Notes: generated by a model from the letters alone, not told the origin. DNA of 64,000 nucleotides from Amycolatopsis mongoliensis (GCF_030285665.1 NZ_CP127295.1:2728001-2792000); one strand, 5' to 3'. Positions 16,242 through 25,003 are shown, numbered from the stretch's first letter. Program-made: numbers and translations.

Positions 16242-17075
16242 CTACGGCTTGCGGCCGACGCCGCCGGCGATGGTCCGCTGCGCGACGTTGAGGTCCTTGA
16301 GCCGCGGGCCGTCCGGCCACCAGTCGGCGCACAGCGTCACGCCGGGATCGACCATTTCGAGGCCGGGGAACAGCTCCTCGATCTCCTTCTGCGTCCGGAA
16401 CGTGCCGGACCCCATCGGGCTGTGCACGAAGAAGTCCTCCATGCGGCGCGCGGTCGCGGAGTCTTCGTTCTCCGGGTCGAAGAAGTGGCTGAGCCCGACG
16501 AAGGAGCCGGACGGCAGCGCGTCGACGTACTCCCGCATGATCTCGGCCGGCCGGTCGTGGTCGCCCTTGAAGTGGTGCAGCGTCCCCATCTGCAGCAGGA
16601 CGAGCGGCTGCGTGAAGTCGATGTGCTCGCGGACGACCTCGTTCTCGAGGATCCGCTGCGGCTCGAAGATGTCTTCGGCGACGAAGTGGGTGTGCTCGTT
16701 CTCTTCGAGCAGCGCGCGGCCGTGCGCGAGGACCACCGGGTCGTTGTCGACGTAGACGACCCTGGTCTCCGGGTTGATCCGCTGGACGACCTGGTGGGTG
16801 TTCTCCGCCGTCGGCAGGCCGGATCCGAGGTCGAGGAACTGGGTGATGCCCGTCTGGCTGGCGAGGAAGCGGCAGACACGGATGAGGAAACCGCGGTTTT
16901 CGAACGCGAGGTCCTGCGCCTCCGGTGCGGCCTGCTGCACCTTGTGCAGGACCTCCCGGTCGATCTCGTAGTTGTCCTTCCCGAGCAGGAAGGCGTCGTA
17001 CACACGCGCGATGCTCGCTCGGGTCGGGTCGACCCCCACGGGAACTCGTTCGGTCCGGGTCGCGGCGTCGGGCAT
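16242..17075 (-). CDS. SAM-dependent methyltransferase, DUF574 family
   Basis: 277 residues. The SAM-binding loop is FLDLGSGLPT (about 81-90), followed by the acidic strand end VVYVDNDP and a hydrophobic strand QPLVLLQMGTLHH. N-terminal PTRASIARVYDAFLLGKDNYEID is the family hallmark. Members are abundant in actinomycetes and often neighbour XRE/DUF397 regulators, as here. Target unknown. Divergent from the XRE gene across a 16-bp palindrome. Confidence 0.85.
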   Translation of the reverse strand: MPDAATRTERVPVGVDPTRASIARVYDAFLLGKDNYEIDREVLHKVQQAAPEAQDLAFENRGFLIRVCRFLASQTGITQFLDLGSGLPTAENTHQVVQRINPETRVVYVDNDPVVLAHGRALLEENEHTHFVAEDIFEPQRILENEVVREHIDFTQPLVLLQMGTLHHFKGDHDRPAEIMREYVDALPSGSFVGLSHFFDPENEDSATARRMEDFFVHSPMGSGTFRTQKEIEELFPGLEMVDPGVTLCADWWPDGPRLKDLNVAQRTIAGGVGRKP

Positions 17076-17109
17076 GGTGAACCTCGCAAGTTCTGTGTTG
17101 AAAGTCTCG

Positions 17110-17125
17110 TACTCTACGTAGAGTA
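17110..17125. promoter_or_regulatory. 16-bp perfect palindrome, candidate operator
   Basis: TACTCTACGTAGAGTA, without a spacer, between the divergent methyltransferase and XRE regulator genes. Its symmetry and position suit a dimeric regulator; the XRE protein next door is the obvious candidate. Confidence 0.45.
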
Positions 17126-17239
17126 GGACGACACACGCATGCGGTAAACCGGGTCACCTCTTTGCGCAGGACGGCCCAACGTGTACTTTCGGTAGTCGGG
17201 CTAGAACCCCCTGGTGACGTGAGCGCGGAAGGTCCGGGA

Positions 17240-18118
17240 ATGAACGCGGTGAACGCGTCCGCAGGCGAGCAGAACATCGGCCCCACGGCGCGCCGCATGA
17301 TCCTGGGCTCGCAGCTTCGCCGACTCCGCGAAGAGGCCGGCATCACCCGCCAGCAGGCCGGATACAACATCCGCGGGTCCGAATCGAAGATCAGCCGCCT
17401 GGAACTGGGCCGGGTCGGCTTCAAGGAACGCGACGTCACCGACCTGCTGACGATGTACGGCGTCGAGGACGCGACGGAGCGCCAGACGTTCCTCGACATG
17501 GTCAAGCAGTCGAACGAGCCGGGCTGGTGGCGGCGCTTCGGCGACACGATGCCGAACTGGTTCACCGACCTCGTCGGCCTCGAAGAAGCCGCGGCCCGGA
17601 TCCAGATCTGGGAGCCGCTGTACGTCTCGGGGCTGCTGCAGATCGAGGGGTACGCGCGGGCGATCTTCAGCCACGGCCGCCCGGAGATGGCCGACGAGCG
17701 CGTCGACCAGCTGGTCGCGCTGCGCATGCGGCGGCAGAAGATGTTCAGCAGGCCGGACGCGCCCCGGGTGTGGATGGTGCTCGACGAGTCCGTCCTGCAC
17801 CGGCCGATCGGCGGGATGAAGGTGCTCAAGCAGCAGATCGAATACCTGCTGGAGATGAGCGCGCTGCCGCACGTGTCGGTGCAGATACTGCCGTTCTCCC
17901 GCAGCGGCCTGTCGGCGGAGCACGCGTTTTCGCTGCTGCGGTTCGGCGAGCCGGAGCTGCCGAACATCGCCTACGTCGAGTACCTGACCGGCGCGCACTA
18001 CATCGAGAAGCGCGAAGAGATCGAAAAGTACAGCCGCGCGCTGGACATGCTGGCGGTCGACTCCGAGACGCCGGAGCGGAGCCGCGCTCTGCTCGCGAAG
18101 CGGCGCGCGGAGATCTGA
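17240..18118 (+). CDS. XRE-type regulator with DUF5753 domain (WhiJ-like)
   Basis: 292 residues from ATG 17240, set by GAAGG 7 nt upstream. The N-terminal helix-turn-helix covers about residues 15-75 (LGSQLRRLREEAGITRQQAGYNIRGSESKISRLE) and a DUF5753 ligand-like domain about 100-285. In Streptomyces such proteins are paired with small DUF397 proteins in development and stress pathways; a DUF397 gene follows here after a 317-nt AT-rich gap. Confidence 0.88.
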   Translation: MNAVNASAGEQNIGPTARRMILGSQLRRLREEAGITRQQAGYNIRGSESKISRLELGRVGFKERDVTDLLTMYGVEDATERQTFLDMVKQSNEPGWWRRFGDTMPNWFTDLVGLEEAAARIQIWEPLYVSGLLQIEGYARAIFSHGRPEMADERVDQLVALRMRRQKMFSRPDAPRVWMVLDESVLHRPIGGMKVLKQQIEYLLEMSALPHVSVQILPFSRSGLSAEHAFSLLRFGEPELPNIAYVEYLTGAHYIEKREEIEKYSRALDMLAVDSETPERSRALLAKRRAEI

Positions 18119-18435
18119 GAACGCTCCTGGTGAACCGGTCCGCCGGCGGTGACGAGTGTCCGGCGGGTGGTCACCGGCAGTATCCGTGGCCGGTCGGCGG
18201 CCCTCGCTCATGTCCCGATGAGCGGTGACTACTCGTAGCCGTTCGCCCGTTAGGGGAGTTATCTATCACCCGATAGGTTAGCCCTGACCAGGTGATTCTT
18301 TACCGTCCGAGAACTTTGCAAGAAATTCTGCACGTGCATTTACCGTTGCAGGCACACGTGCTAACCTCCGATACGCGGGCAAATGCACATGCAGATGCGA
18401 CGCCTGCAGGGTTTTCCGCATCGAGAGGTGGGACC
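18119..18435. promoter_or_regulatory. AT-rich regulatory island upstream of the DUF397 gene
   Basis: 317 nt without a gene. It contains an inverted repeat CTATC-ACCC-GATAG (18263-18276) and a cluster of TGCA words between 18314 and 18420 (TTTGCAAGAAATTCTGCAC, then GTTGCAGG, TGCACATGCAG, CCTGCAGG), possible sites for the XRE regulator. A GAGAGGTGGG ribosome site precedes the ATG at 18436. Confidence 0.4.
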
Positions 18436-18675
18436 ATGGCTGAGCGATTCGAGAACGGCATACCGGCCGATCGGCTGGTCGGAGCCGAATGGCGCAAGGC
18501 GAGCTACAGCGGTGCCGTGGGCAACTGCGTCGAGGTCGCGCCGCTGACAGGTGGCGAGATCGCGATGCGCAACTCCCGGTTCCCGACCGGCCCGGCCCTC
18601 GTCTACACGCGCGCGGAGATGGCGGCGTTCCTGGCCGGCGCGAAGGACGGTGAGTTCGACGATGTCCTCAGCTGA
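18436..18675 (+). CDS. DUF397 small regulatory partner
   Basis: 79 residues with the DUF397 core EWRKASYSGAVGNCVEVAP, then IAMRNSRFPTGPALVYTRAEMAAFLAGAKDGEFD. DUF397 proteins act with cognate XRE/DUF5753 regulators. It overlaps the next gene by 14 nt and is probably translated with it. Confidence 0.9.
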   Translation: MAERFENGIPADRLVGAEWRKASYSGAVGNCVEVAPLTGGEIAMRNSRFPTGPALVYTRAEMAAFLAGAKDGEFDDVLS

Positions 18676-18967
18676 GGCCGTCGCCCCCGTCTTCGACATC
18701 GAGACCGGACTGCAGGAGCTGGTGGCTCGCGGCTACCAGTTCGTCCACCCCGCCGACGAGCGCGGCGAGGTTCTCGCCGTTGTCGGTGTGCGGGTGCACG
18801 ACGACGTGGTGGACGTGGTCCGGCTCAATTCCGAGGACGACGTCGAGGCGACCCGGATGCCCGGCACCGAAGAGAACATCTTCGAGCCGGAGCGCTGGTT
18901 GTGGCGCCGCCGCGGCGAAGGCGCCCAGGTGCTCACGGAGATCCTCTCGCTCCCGGATGCTTGCTAG
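18662..18967 (+). CDS. Small conserved hypothetical protein (101 aa)
   Basis: 101 residues starting inside the DUF397 gene (ATG 18662). Acidic with no membrane helix: ELVARGYQFVHPADERGEVLAVVGVRVHDDVVDVVRLNSEDD, ending in an E/W-rich segment. The 14-nt overlap argues for a functional link with the DUF397 protein. Not recognised. Confidence 0.65.
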   Translation: MSSAEAVAPVFDIETGLQELVARGYQFVHPADERGEVLAVVGVRVHDDVVDVVRLNSEDDVEATRMPGTEENIFEPERWLWRRRGEGAQVLTEILSLPDAC

Positions 18968-18978
18968 ACATGAAGCCT

Positions 18979-19024
18979 TCAGGCCCTGTCCGAAGTGGTC
19001 AGTACCACGTCGGGCAGGGCCTGA
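18979..19024 (+). terminator. 21-bp imperfect hairpin upstream of purF
   Basis: Arms 18979-18999 and 19004-19024 match at 19 of 21 positions around a 4-nt loop. It ends the upstream gene, but because it lies about 60 nt before purF it could also act as an attenuator. TACACT (19042-19047) is a possible purF -10. Confidence 0.6.
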
Positions 19025-19084
19025 CTCATGTCCGCACCGTCTACACTGAAACCGGCCTGACCACGTCTTCCCAGGAGCTCCTCG

Positions 19085-20611
19085 GTGGTTTCCGACCCGC
19101 AAGTCGTGTCCGACCAGCCCGAACCGGAACCCCGTGAGGAGTGTGGCGTCTTCGGCGTCTGGGCTCCCGGGGAAGAAGTCGCGAAGCTGACCTACTACGG
19201 CCTCTACGCCCTGCAGCACCGCGGGCAGGAGGCCGCCGGAATCTCCGTCTCCGACGGCTCGCAGATCGTGGTCTTCAAGGACCTCGGCCTGGTCAGCCAG
19301 GTGTTCGACGAGCAGATCCTGCAGTCGCTGCAGGGGCACATCGCCGTCGGGCACTGCCGGTACTCGACCACCGGCGCGACCATCTGGGAGAACGCCCAGC
19401 CGATCTTCCGCACCACCGAGACCGGCAGCGGCCTTTCCTTCGCGCACAACGGCAACCTCGTCAACACCGCCGAGCTGCGCGAGCGCACCATCGCCGCCGG
19501 GCTCAAGCCGCACGCGGGCCTGACCGGCTCGTCGAGCGACTCCGACCTGGTCTGCGGCCTGCTCGCGGCGAACGCCGCCGACAAGGGCATCGAAGCCGCC
19601 GCGATGGATCTGCTGCCCACGCTCAAGGGTGCCTTCTGCCTGGTCTTCGCCGACGAGAACACGCTCTACGCGGCGCGTGACCCGCACGGCGTCCACCCGT
19701 TGGTCCTCGGCCGGCTCGAGCGCGGCTGGGTCGTCTCGAGCGAGACGGCGGGCCTCGACATCGTCGGCGCGTCCTTCGTCCGCGAGGTCGAGCCCGGCGA
19801 GCTCATCGCGATCGACGCCGAGGGCCTGCGCTCCTCCCGGTTCGCGAACCCGGACCCCAAGGGCTGCGTCTTCGAGTACGTCTACCTCGCCCGCCCGGAC
19901 ACCACGATCGCCGGGCGCGGCGTGCACGCCACCCGCGTCGAGATCGGCCGGCGGCTCGCGATCGAGCAGCCCGTCGAGGCCGACCTGGTCATGCCGGTAC
20001 CGGAGTCCGGCACGCCGGCCGCCATCGGCTACGCGCAGGGTTCCGGCATCCCCTACGGCACCGGCCTGGTGAAGAACGCCTACGTCGGGCGCACGTTCAT
20101 CCAGCCGTCGCAGACCATCCGCCAGCTGGGCATCCGGCTCAAGCTGAACCCGCTGCGCGACGTCATCCGCGGCAAGCGCCTGGTCGTGGTGGACGACTCG
20201 ATCGTCCGCGGCAACACCCAGCGCGCGCTCGTCCGGATGCTGCGGGAGGCCGGCGCGCTCGAGGTGCACGTCCGGATCGCGTCGCCGCCCGTGCGCTGGC
20301 CGTGCTTCTACGGCATCGACTTCGCGTCGCGGGCCGAGCTGGTCGCGAACGGCGTCGACCTCGACGGCATCCGGCGCTCGATCGGGGCCGATTCCCTGGG
20401 CTACATTTCCCTCGACGGCCTGGTCGCGGCCGCGGAGCAGCCGAAGTCGCGGCTGTGCACGGCGTGCTTCTCCGGCGAGTACCCGATCCCGCTTCCGGAG
20501 GACGCGCTGATCGGGAAGCACCTGCTGGAAAGCCTCGACGCGGTCAATGGCGCGGCGAAGCCGGTCAGCCCGGCCGGGTACGGTGCCGAAGACGCCATCC
20601 GGCGTCCCTAG
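19085..20611 (+). CDS. purF: Amidophosphoribosyltransferase
   Basis: 508 residues; first committed step of purine synthesis (PRPP plus glutamine to phosphoribosylamine). A short 18-residue propeptide precedes the nucleophilic Cys in EECGVFGVW, which would be exposed by self-cleavage. The N-terminal Ntn-hydrolase half is followed by the PRPP loop VVVDDSIVRGNT and a Cys-rich C-terminus (LCTACFSGEYP) matching the Fe-S type. AGGAG lies 7 nt before the GTG start. purM follows after 40 nt. Confidence 0.97.
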   Translation: MVSDPQVVSDQPEPEPREECGVFGVWAPGEEVAKLTYYGLYALQHRGQEAAGISVSDGSQIVVFKDLGLVSQVFDEQILQSLQGHIAVGHCRYSTTGATIWENAQPIFRTTETGSGLSFAHNGNLVNTAELRERTIAAGLKPHAGLTGSSSDSDLVCGLLAANAADKGIEAAAMDLLPTLKGAFCLVFADENTLYAARDPHGVHPLVLGRLERGWVVSSETAGLDIVGASFVREVEPGELIAIDAEGLRSSRFANPDPKGCVFEYVYLARPDTTIAGRGVHATRVEIGRRLAIEQPVEADLVMPVPESGTPAAIGYAQGSGIPYGTGLVKNAYVGRTFIQPSQTIRQLGIRLKLNPLRDVIRGKRLVVVDDSIVRGNTQRALVRMLREAGALEVHVRIASPPVRWPCFYGIDFASRAELVANGVDLDGIRRSIGADSLGYISLDGLVAAAEQPKSRLCTACFSGEYPIPLPEDALIGKHLLESLDAVNGAAKPVSPAGYGAEDAIRRP

Positions 20612-20651
20612 CCCGTCCGGGCCAGTCCTTCCAGTTGGGAGTCCTTCAGCC

Positions 20652-21722
20652 GTGAGCGAGTCCACGAGCGCCACGTATGCCGCCGCCGGCGTCAGCATCG
20701 ACGCCGGCGACCAAGCCGTCGAGCTGCTCAAGCCGCACGCCGAACGGGCTACGCGCCCGGAGGTGATGGGCGGCGTCGGCGGCTTCGCCGGGCTCTTCTC
20801 GCTGAGGCTCGACAAGTGGAAGGAGCCGGTGCTCGCCTCCTCCACCGACGGCGTCGGCACCAAGCTCGCCGTCGCGCAGGCCCTGGACAAGCACGACACC
20901 GTCGGCATCGACCTGGTCGCGATGGTGGTCGACGACCTGGTCGTGACCGGCGCCGAGCCGCTGTTCCTGCAGGACTACATCGCCGTCGGCAAGGTGCACC
21001 CGGAGAAGATCGCCGCGCTGGTCGGCGGCATCGCCGAAGGCTGCGTCCGGGCCGGCTGCGCGCTGCTCGGCGGCGAGACGGCCGAGCACCCGGGCCTGAT
21101 GGGTGAGCACGACTACGACATGTCGGCCACCGGCGTCGGCGTGGTCGAGAGGTCCGCGCTGCTCTCGCCGGAGAAGGTCCGCCCGGGTGACGTCGTGCTG
21201 GCGCTCGGCTCGTCGGGGCTGCACTCGAACGGGTACTCCCTCGCCCGGCACGTGCTGCTGGACATCGCTCGGATGCCGCTCGAGGGACACGTCGAGGAGT
21301 TCGACCGCACCCTCGGCGAGGAGCTGCTGGAGCCGACCCGGATCTACGCGAAGGACTGCCTCGCGCTGGCCGCCGAGACCGAGGTCCGGACGTTCGCGCA
21401 CATCACCGGCGGTGGCCTGGAGGCGAACCTGGCCCGCGTCATGCCGCGCGGACTGGTGGCCCGGCTCGACCGCGGCACGTGGACGCCGTCCGCGGTGTTC
21501 GCCCTGATCGGCCAGCGTGGCAAGGTCGAGCGCAGCGAGCTGGAGAAGACGTTCAACATGGGCGTCGGCATGGTCGCGATCGTCGGGCCCGAGGACGTCG
21601 ACCGGGCGCTGGCCATGCTGACCGCGCGGCACCTGCCGGCGTGGGTGCTGGGCGACGTCCAGCCCGCCGACGACGTCGACGGCCCGCGCGCGGTCCTCTC
21701 GGGCGACCACCCGCGGTTCTGA
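20652..21722 (+). CDS. purM: Phosphoribosylformylglycinamidine cyclo-ligase
   Basis: 356 residues; converts FGAM to AIR, the step after PurSQL. Start GTG 20652 has GGGAG about 10 nt upstream. Recognisable blocks are TYAAAGVSIDAG, the ATP-binding STDGVGTKLAVA, VDDLVVTGAEPLFLQDY and GGETAEHPGLM. It lies directly behind purF and is probably co-transcribed. Confidence 0.97.
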   Translation: MSESTSATYAAAGVSIDAGDQAVELLKPHAERATRPEVMGGVGGFAGLFSLRLDKWKEPVLASSTDGVGTKLAVAQALDKHDTVGIDLVAMVVDDLVVTGAEPLFLQDYIAVGKVHPEKIAALVGGIAEGCVRAGCALLGGETAEHPGLMGEHDYDMSATGVGVVERSALLSPEKVRPGDVVLALGSSGLHSNGYSLARHVLLDIARMPLEGHVEEFDRTLGEELLEPTRIYAKDCLALAAETEVRTFAHITGGGLEANLARVMPRGLVARLDRGTWTPSAVFALIGQRGKVERSELEKTFNMGVGMVAIVGPEDVDRALAMLTARHLPAWVLGDVQPADDVDGPRAVLSGDHPRF

Positions 21723-21756
21723 CAAACCGCTTGGTCCGGCTGCCACAATTGAGGGC

Positions 21757-22188
21757 GTGGCAGCCGAAGACGTGGTGGTCGGCTCCCGGTTCGTGATCCC
21801 GGGAGCCGAGTTGAGCGAGCGCTTTTCGCGGTCGTCCGGCCCGGGCGGGCAGGGCGTGAACACCACCGACTCACGCGTCGAGCTGTCCTTCGACGTGGCT
21901 GCGTCGCCGTCGATCCCGGAGCACTTGCGTGACCGGGTCCTGGCCGAGCTCGGCCCGCGGCTGGTCGACGGCGTCCTGACGATCGCGGCCAGCGAACACC
22001 GCTCGCAGCTGCAGAACCGGGAAGCGGCCCGCGCCCGCCTGGCGAACCTCCTGCGGGACGCGTCGGCGCCGCCGCCCGCCAAGCGGCGCCCCACGAAGCC
22101 GTCCCGCGGTTCGAAGGAGCGCCGCCTGGCGTCGAAGAAGCGCCGGAGCGACGTGAAACGAGGCCGCTCCGGCCGCTTCGACGACTAG
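21757..22188 (+). CDS. arfB: Alternative ribosome-rescue factor ArfB (peptidyl-tRNA hydrolase)
   Basis: 143 residues with the GGQ loop SRSSGPGGQGVNTTDSRVEL near residue 30 and a strongly basic C-terminal tail (KRRPTKPSRGSKERRLASKK) that enters the empty mRNA channel of stalled ribosomes. Hydrolyses peptidyl-tRNA on ribosomes lacking a stop codon. A weak -10 (CACAAT, 21744-21749) lies 7 nt before the GTG. Its stop codon shares the tetranucleotide CTAG with the opposing GNAT gene's stop. Confidence 0.9.
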   Translation: MAAEDVVVGSRFVIPGAELSERFSRSSGPGGQGVNTTDSRVELSFDVAASPSIPEHLRDRVLAELGPRLVDGVLTIAASEHRSQLQNREAARARLANLLRDASAPPPAKRRPTKPSRGSKERRLASKKRRSDVKRGRSGRFDD

Positions 22189-22934
22189 CTCAAGGAGAGG
22201 TGCACGCACTCGCCGGCCGGCTGGTAGCCGACGCGGGCGTAGATGCGCCCGATCCCCAGGTCACCGGGGGTCAGGAACGCGGTGTGCGCGCCCTGGGCGT
22301 ACGCGTCCCCGGTGAGGAAAGCCGTGAGCGCGGCGGCGAGCCCGCGTCCGCGGTGCGGGTCGAGCACGCCGATGCCGGCGATCTCCGTGGTGCCGTCGAC
22401 GATTTCGAGGGCGACCCCGCCGCCGACGACCTCGCCGGTGGCCAGGTGCTCGACGAGCGCGGACGTGACCCCGGCCGCCTTGCTCTTCGCGCGTTCGACG
22501 TCCTCGTCGGTGACCTGCGCGGATTCGCCGTACGCGTGGTTCTGCGCCGCGCGCATCCGCCGGTAGTCGTCGTCGGACCCCGGTTCGCGGACGGCGTAAC
22601 CGTCCGGTGCGGGGTGGCCGACGAAACCGGCCGGGGAACAGGTCATCAGCGGAACCCGGCGCTCGAGCCCGTACCCCGCCTCGACCAGCAGGTTCTCCAG
22701 GCCGGGGGCGACGTCGGTGAAGTACTCCAGCCGCGGGAGCAGGCCCCGCCGCCGGAACGCCTCGGTCAAGGCGTCGATCTCGGCCGTCGTCGGCTGCGCG
22801 CCGTCGTCCGGGATCGCGTAGTTGAGCATCGGGTGCGCCGTGCCGGGCGAGTAGGTGGCCAGGAAGGGGCCGACCTGCTCGGTGTCGCGGCCGCGCGGCG
22901 CCGTCTTGCGGACATACGTCTGGATGGCAGACAT
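22185..22934 (-). CDS. GNAT-family N-acetyltransferase
   Basis: 249 residues from ATG 22934; an ATG at 22961 would add nine. The acetyl-CoA loop is GVLDPHRGRGLAAALTAFL near residue 200. An N-terminal domain of about 110 residues has no name I can give. Substrate unknown. Convergent with arfB, overlapping by four bases. Confidence 0.8.
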   Translation of the reverse strand: MSAIQTYVRKTAPRGRDTEQVGPFLATYSPGTAHPMLNYAIPDDGAQPTTAEIDALTEAFRRRGLLPRLEYFTDVAPGLENLLVEAGYGLERRVPLMTCSPAGFVGHPAPDGYAVREPGSDDDYRRMRAAQNHAYGESAQVTDEDVERAKSKAAGVTSALVEHLATGEVVGGGVALEIVDGTTEIAGIGVLDPHRGRGLAAALTAFLTGDAYAQGAHTAFLTPGDLGIGRIYARVGYQPAGECVHLSLS

Positions 22935-23118
22935 TGCTGGGTTTGAGCCTTTCGAGAGCATGACAAGGAATCCGCGGCCGCTGAACGGGCCTGCGGGCAG
23001 AACGCCGGGCGTCGGGCCTAGCGGAGGCCGACGCCGGAGGCGGCGCCAGGCATAGGCGGTCATTCCTTGACTCGAAGGGGGCTCTTCCGGGCCATCTTGG
23101 CATGGCCCGCAACCGGGT

Positions 23119-23775
23119 TTACTGGCGTTCCGGGTGCGCGATGGCCGCGTACCGCGTGTCCCAGACCGAGCGCGGGACCCGCATCCTGAGCGTCGGGGCC
23201 TCGCAGATCGTCCGGCGTTGTGCCGGGATGGCCACGGGCACCGGTGGCGGCGGATCGAGCGCGCGCCAGCCGCGACGGCTGAGGGCCGCGCCGAGCGTCG
23301 CGCCCGCCGTGTTCAGCAGGACGTCGTCGGTCGAGGTCACCCGGCCGGTGTGGATCAGATATTGCGTACCTTCCACCAGCACGGACGCGATCAGCGCGGC
23401 CAGCGCGATCCGCAGCAGGGTGCGCAGGCGGCGCATCCGCAAGGGCAGCAACGCCCCGAGGGGGGACAGCAGCAGGAGGTTGCCGATCACCTGCCAGAGT
23501 GATCCGTCGTCCCCGAAGGCCGCCGTGATGTCGGCGCCGGGAACGAGGTCGAGCGTGCTCTCGCCGGAGGTGCCGACGGGCATCGTGACCAGGCACAACA
23601 CCAGGAAGGCGACGAGGAAGGCGGCGCTGTCGACGCCGGCTGTCGCGGTCGCGTAGCGAGCGGGAAGTCTTCGCCGCCGGCGGGCCGCGAGCAGTGGCCA
23701 GCCGAGCAGCGCGTACGGCAGCGCGATGGCCGAAACCGGAATCATCCCCCAGAAGGCGCGCAGCAGGGCTTCCAT
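23119..23775 (-). CDS. VanZ-like membrane protein
   Basis: 218 residues with about five membrane helices and the VanZ-type core NLLLLSPLGALLPLR and LVEGTQYLIHTGRVTSTDDVLLNTAGATLGA. VanZ-family proteins confer low-level teicoplanin resistance in some hosts; here only the family is clear. The promoter-side gap contains a cluster of DnaA-box-like words. Confidence 0.85.
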   Translation of the reverse strand: MEALLRAFWGMIPVSAIALPYALLGWPLLAARRRRRLPARYATATAGVDSAAFLVAFLVLCLVTMPVGTSGESTLDLVPGADITAAFGDDGSLWQVIGNLLLLSPLGALLPLRMRRLRTLLRIALAALIASVLVEGTQYLIHTGRVTSTDDVLLNTAGATLGAALSRRGWRALDPPPPVPVAIPAQRRTICEAPTLRMRVPRSVWDTRYAAIAHPERQ

Positions 23776-23937
23776 GCGCCTCCCTTCTCGAACCCCTCAA
23801 GAAAACTTCGATGCGCGGTGCCCTCCCAAGATCACCTTTGCATCGCAAGATCGACTCGGCAGTCCGAGCGGGCCGCACTATTCGGTGATCTTTCCGGTGG
23901 CGCGACGAAGGTTCCCGTGGTTCGGTCGGGAGGCGCA

Positions 23938-23975
23938 CTGTCCACAGTGGAGGTTGTGGACAACCCTGTGGATGA
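23938..23975. promoter_or_regulatory. Cluster of three DnaA-box-like nonamers
   Basis: CTGTCCACA at 23938-23946 (plus), TTGTCCACA at 23955-23963 (minus) and TCATCCACA at 23967-23975 (minus) within 38 bp. TTGTCCACA is the preferred box in GC-rich actinomycetes. The site is in the 262-nt gap upstream of the VanZ-like gene; the rest of that gap holds an imperfect hairpin (23987-24010). Confidence 0.4.
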
Positions 23976-24037
23976 ATTCGGGGAGTTTGTGAGGAAGCCT
24001 TACTTCACAACGTAAACCCGCGAGGTGGGCCTGTGTA

Positions 24038-24943
24038 CTACTCGGCCAGCTTCCGGGCCTGGTCGAGGAGGTTCTGCAGGTGCAGACCACGGCGGACGTC
24101 GCAGGGGTGCGTCGTGATGCCGCTGGCGATCATCGCCGCGAAGTCGTCCAGCAGCGCGGTGTAGGACTCCTGCGCCGAGCCCGGTTTGCGCCCGAGTGTC
24201 CGGTAGCCGTGCTGTCCCCAGACGGCGATCTCGACGACGGTCGGCTGCACCGGCAGCCGCAGCGACAGCGTCGCGGTGCTGACCACGCCGTGTTCGTGCG
24301 CCAGCATCAGGTGCCAGAGGTCGCCGGGGCTCTGCCGGGCCGCCACCACCTCGGTGATCGGGCCGAGCGCGGCGTCCAGCATGTCGAGCGCGTGCGGGCC
24401 GATGTCGAACAGGGCGCCGCCGTCTTCCTGGCGCCACGCCGAGGCGGCGTACTCGCCGCCGAGCAGGGCGCCGGACAGCCAGCGCGCGCCGCCCCCGGCC
24501 CAGCCGCCCGCCTGGGCGAGGTCGGCGAGCCACTCCTGGGTCTGCGCCGAGTACCGCAGGGTCAGCACGACGAGCGCGGCGACACCCGCGCCCGCGACGG
24601 CGTCGGCCAGCCGCTGCGCACCGGCGAGGTCGGCGGCGATCGGCTTCTCCAGGATCAGGTGCTTCCCGGCTTCGGCCGCGCGCACGGCCAGCTCGGCCTG
24701 GATCGACGGCGGAACGGCGAACGCGACCGCGTCCACCTGCTCGAACAGCTCCTCGACGCTGCTCGCGGCGGCCGCGCAGTGCGTGTCCGCAAGCGTTTGC
24801 GCGGCCTCGGGCCGCCGGGCCCAGACCGCGGTCAGCGCCGTGCCGGGGTGATCCGCCAGGCCGGGGGCGTGGATGGTCGTCGCCCACGGGCCGGCACCGA
24901 TCAGGCCGATGCGCAGCTGTCCGTCCGCGATGAGCTGTCCCAC
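24038..24943 (-). CDS. Gfo/Idh/MocA-family oxidoreductase
   Basis: 301 residues from a leaderless GTG. N-terminal Rossmann fold (RIGLIGAGPWATTIHAPGL, about 11-29) and the family EKP motif (HLILEKPIAADLAGA), then the C-terminal alpha/beta domain with GGALFDIGPHALDMLDAALG. Catalyses NAD(P)-dependent oxidoreduction, usually of sugars; substrate unknown. Confidence 0.88.
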   Translation of the reverse strand: MGQLIADGQLRIGLIGAGPWATTIHAPGLADHPGTALTAVWARRPEAAQTLADTHCAAAASSVEELFEQVDAVAFAVPPSIQAELAVRAAEAGKHLILEKPIAADLAGAQRLADAVAGAGVAALVVLTLRYSAQTQEWLADLAQAGGWAGGGARWLSGALLGGEYAASAWRQEDGGALFDIGPHALDMLDAALGPITEVVAARQSPGDLWHLMLAHEHGVVSTATLSLRLPVQPTVVEIAVWGQHGYRTLGRKPGSAQESYTALLDDFAAMIASGITTHPCDVRRGLHLQNLLDQARKLAE

Positions 24944-24950
24944 GGCCCGC

Positions 24951-24956
24951 AGTCTA
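24951..24956 (-). promoter_or_regulatory. Leaderless -10 of the Gfo/Idh gene
   Basis: TAGACT on the minus strand, 7 nt before GTG 24943. It lies 42 bp from the oppositely directed -10 of the ECF operon. Confidence 0.6.
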
Positions 24957-24997
24957 GGTGTGTCGCTCGTCGCGCCGGAACCGCGTCTGCCGCTGGT

Positions 24998-25003
24998 TAA
25001 GGT
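24998..25003 (+). promoter_or_regulatory. Leaderless -10 of the ECF transporter operon
   Basis: TAAGGT, 6 nt before ATG 25010. A transcript starting at the ATG leaves no room for a 5' riboswitch. Confidence 0.6.

Noticed and set aside
18782..18804. PafBC promoter inside the 101-residue gene, and another near 27460
   Set aside because: TTGTCGGTG is present in both, but no TANNNT follows after eight bases.
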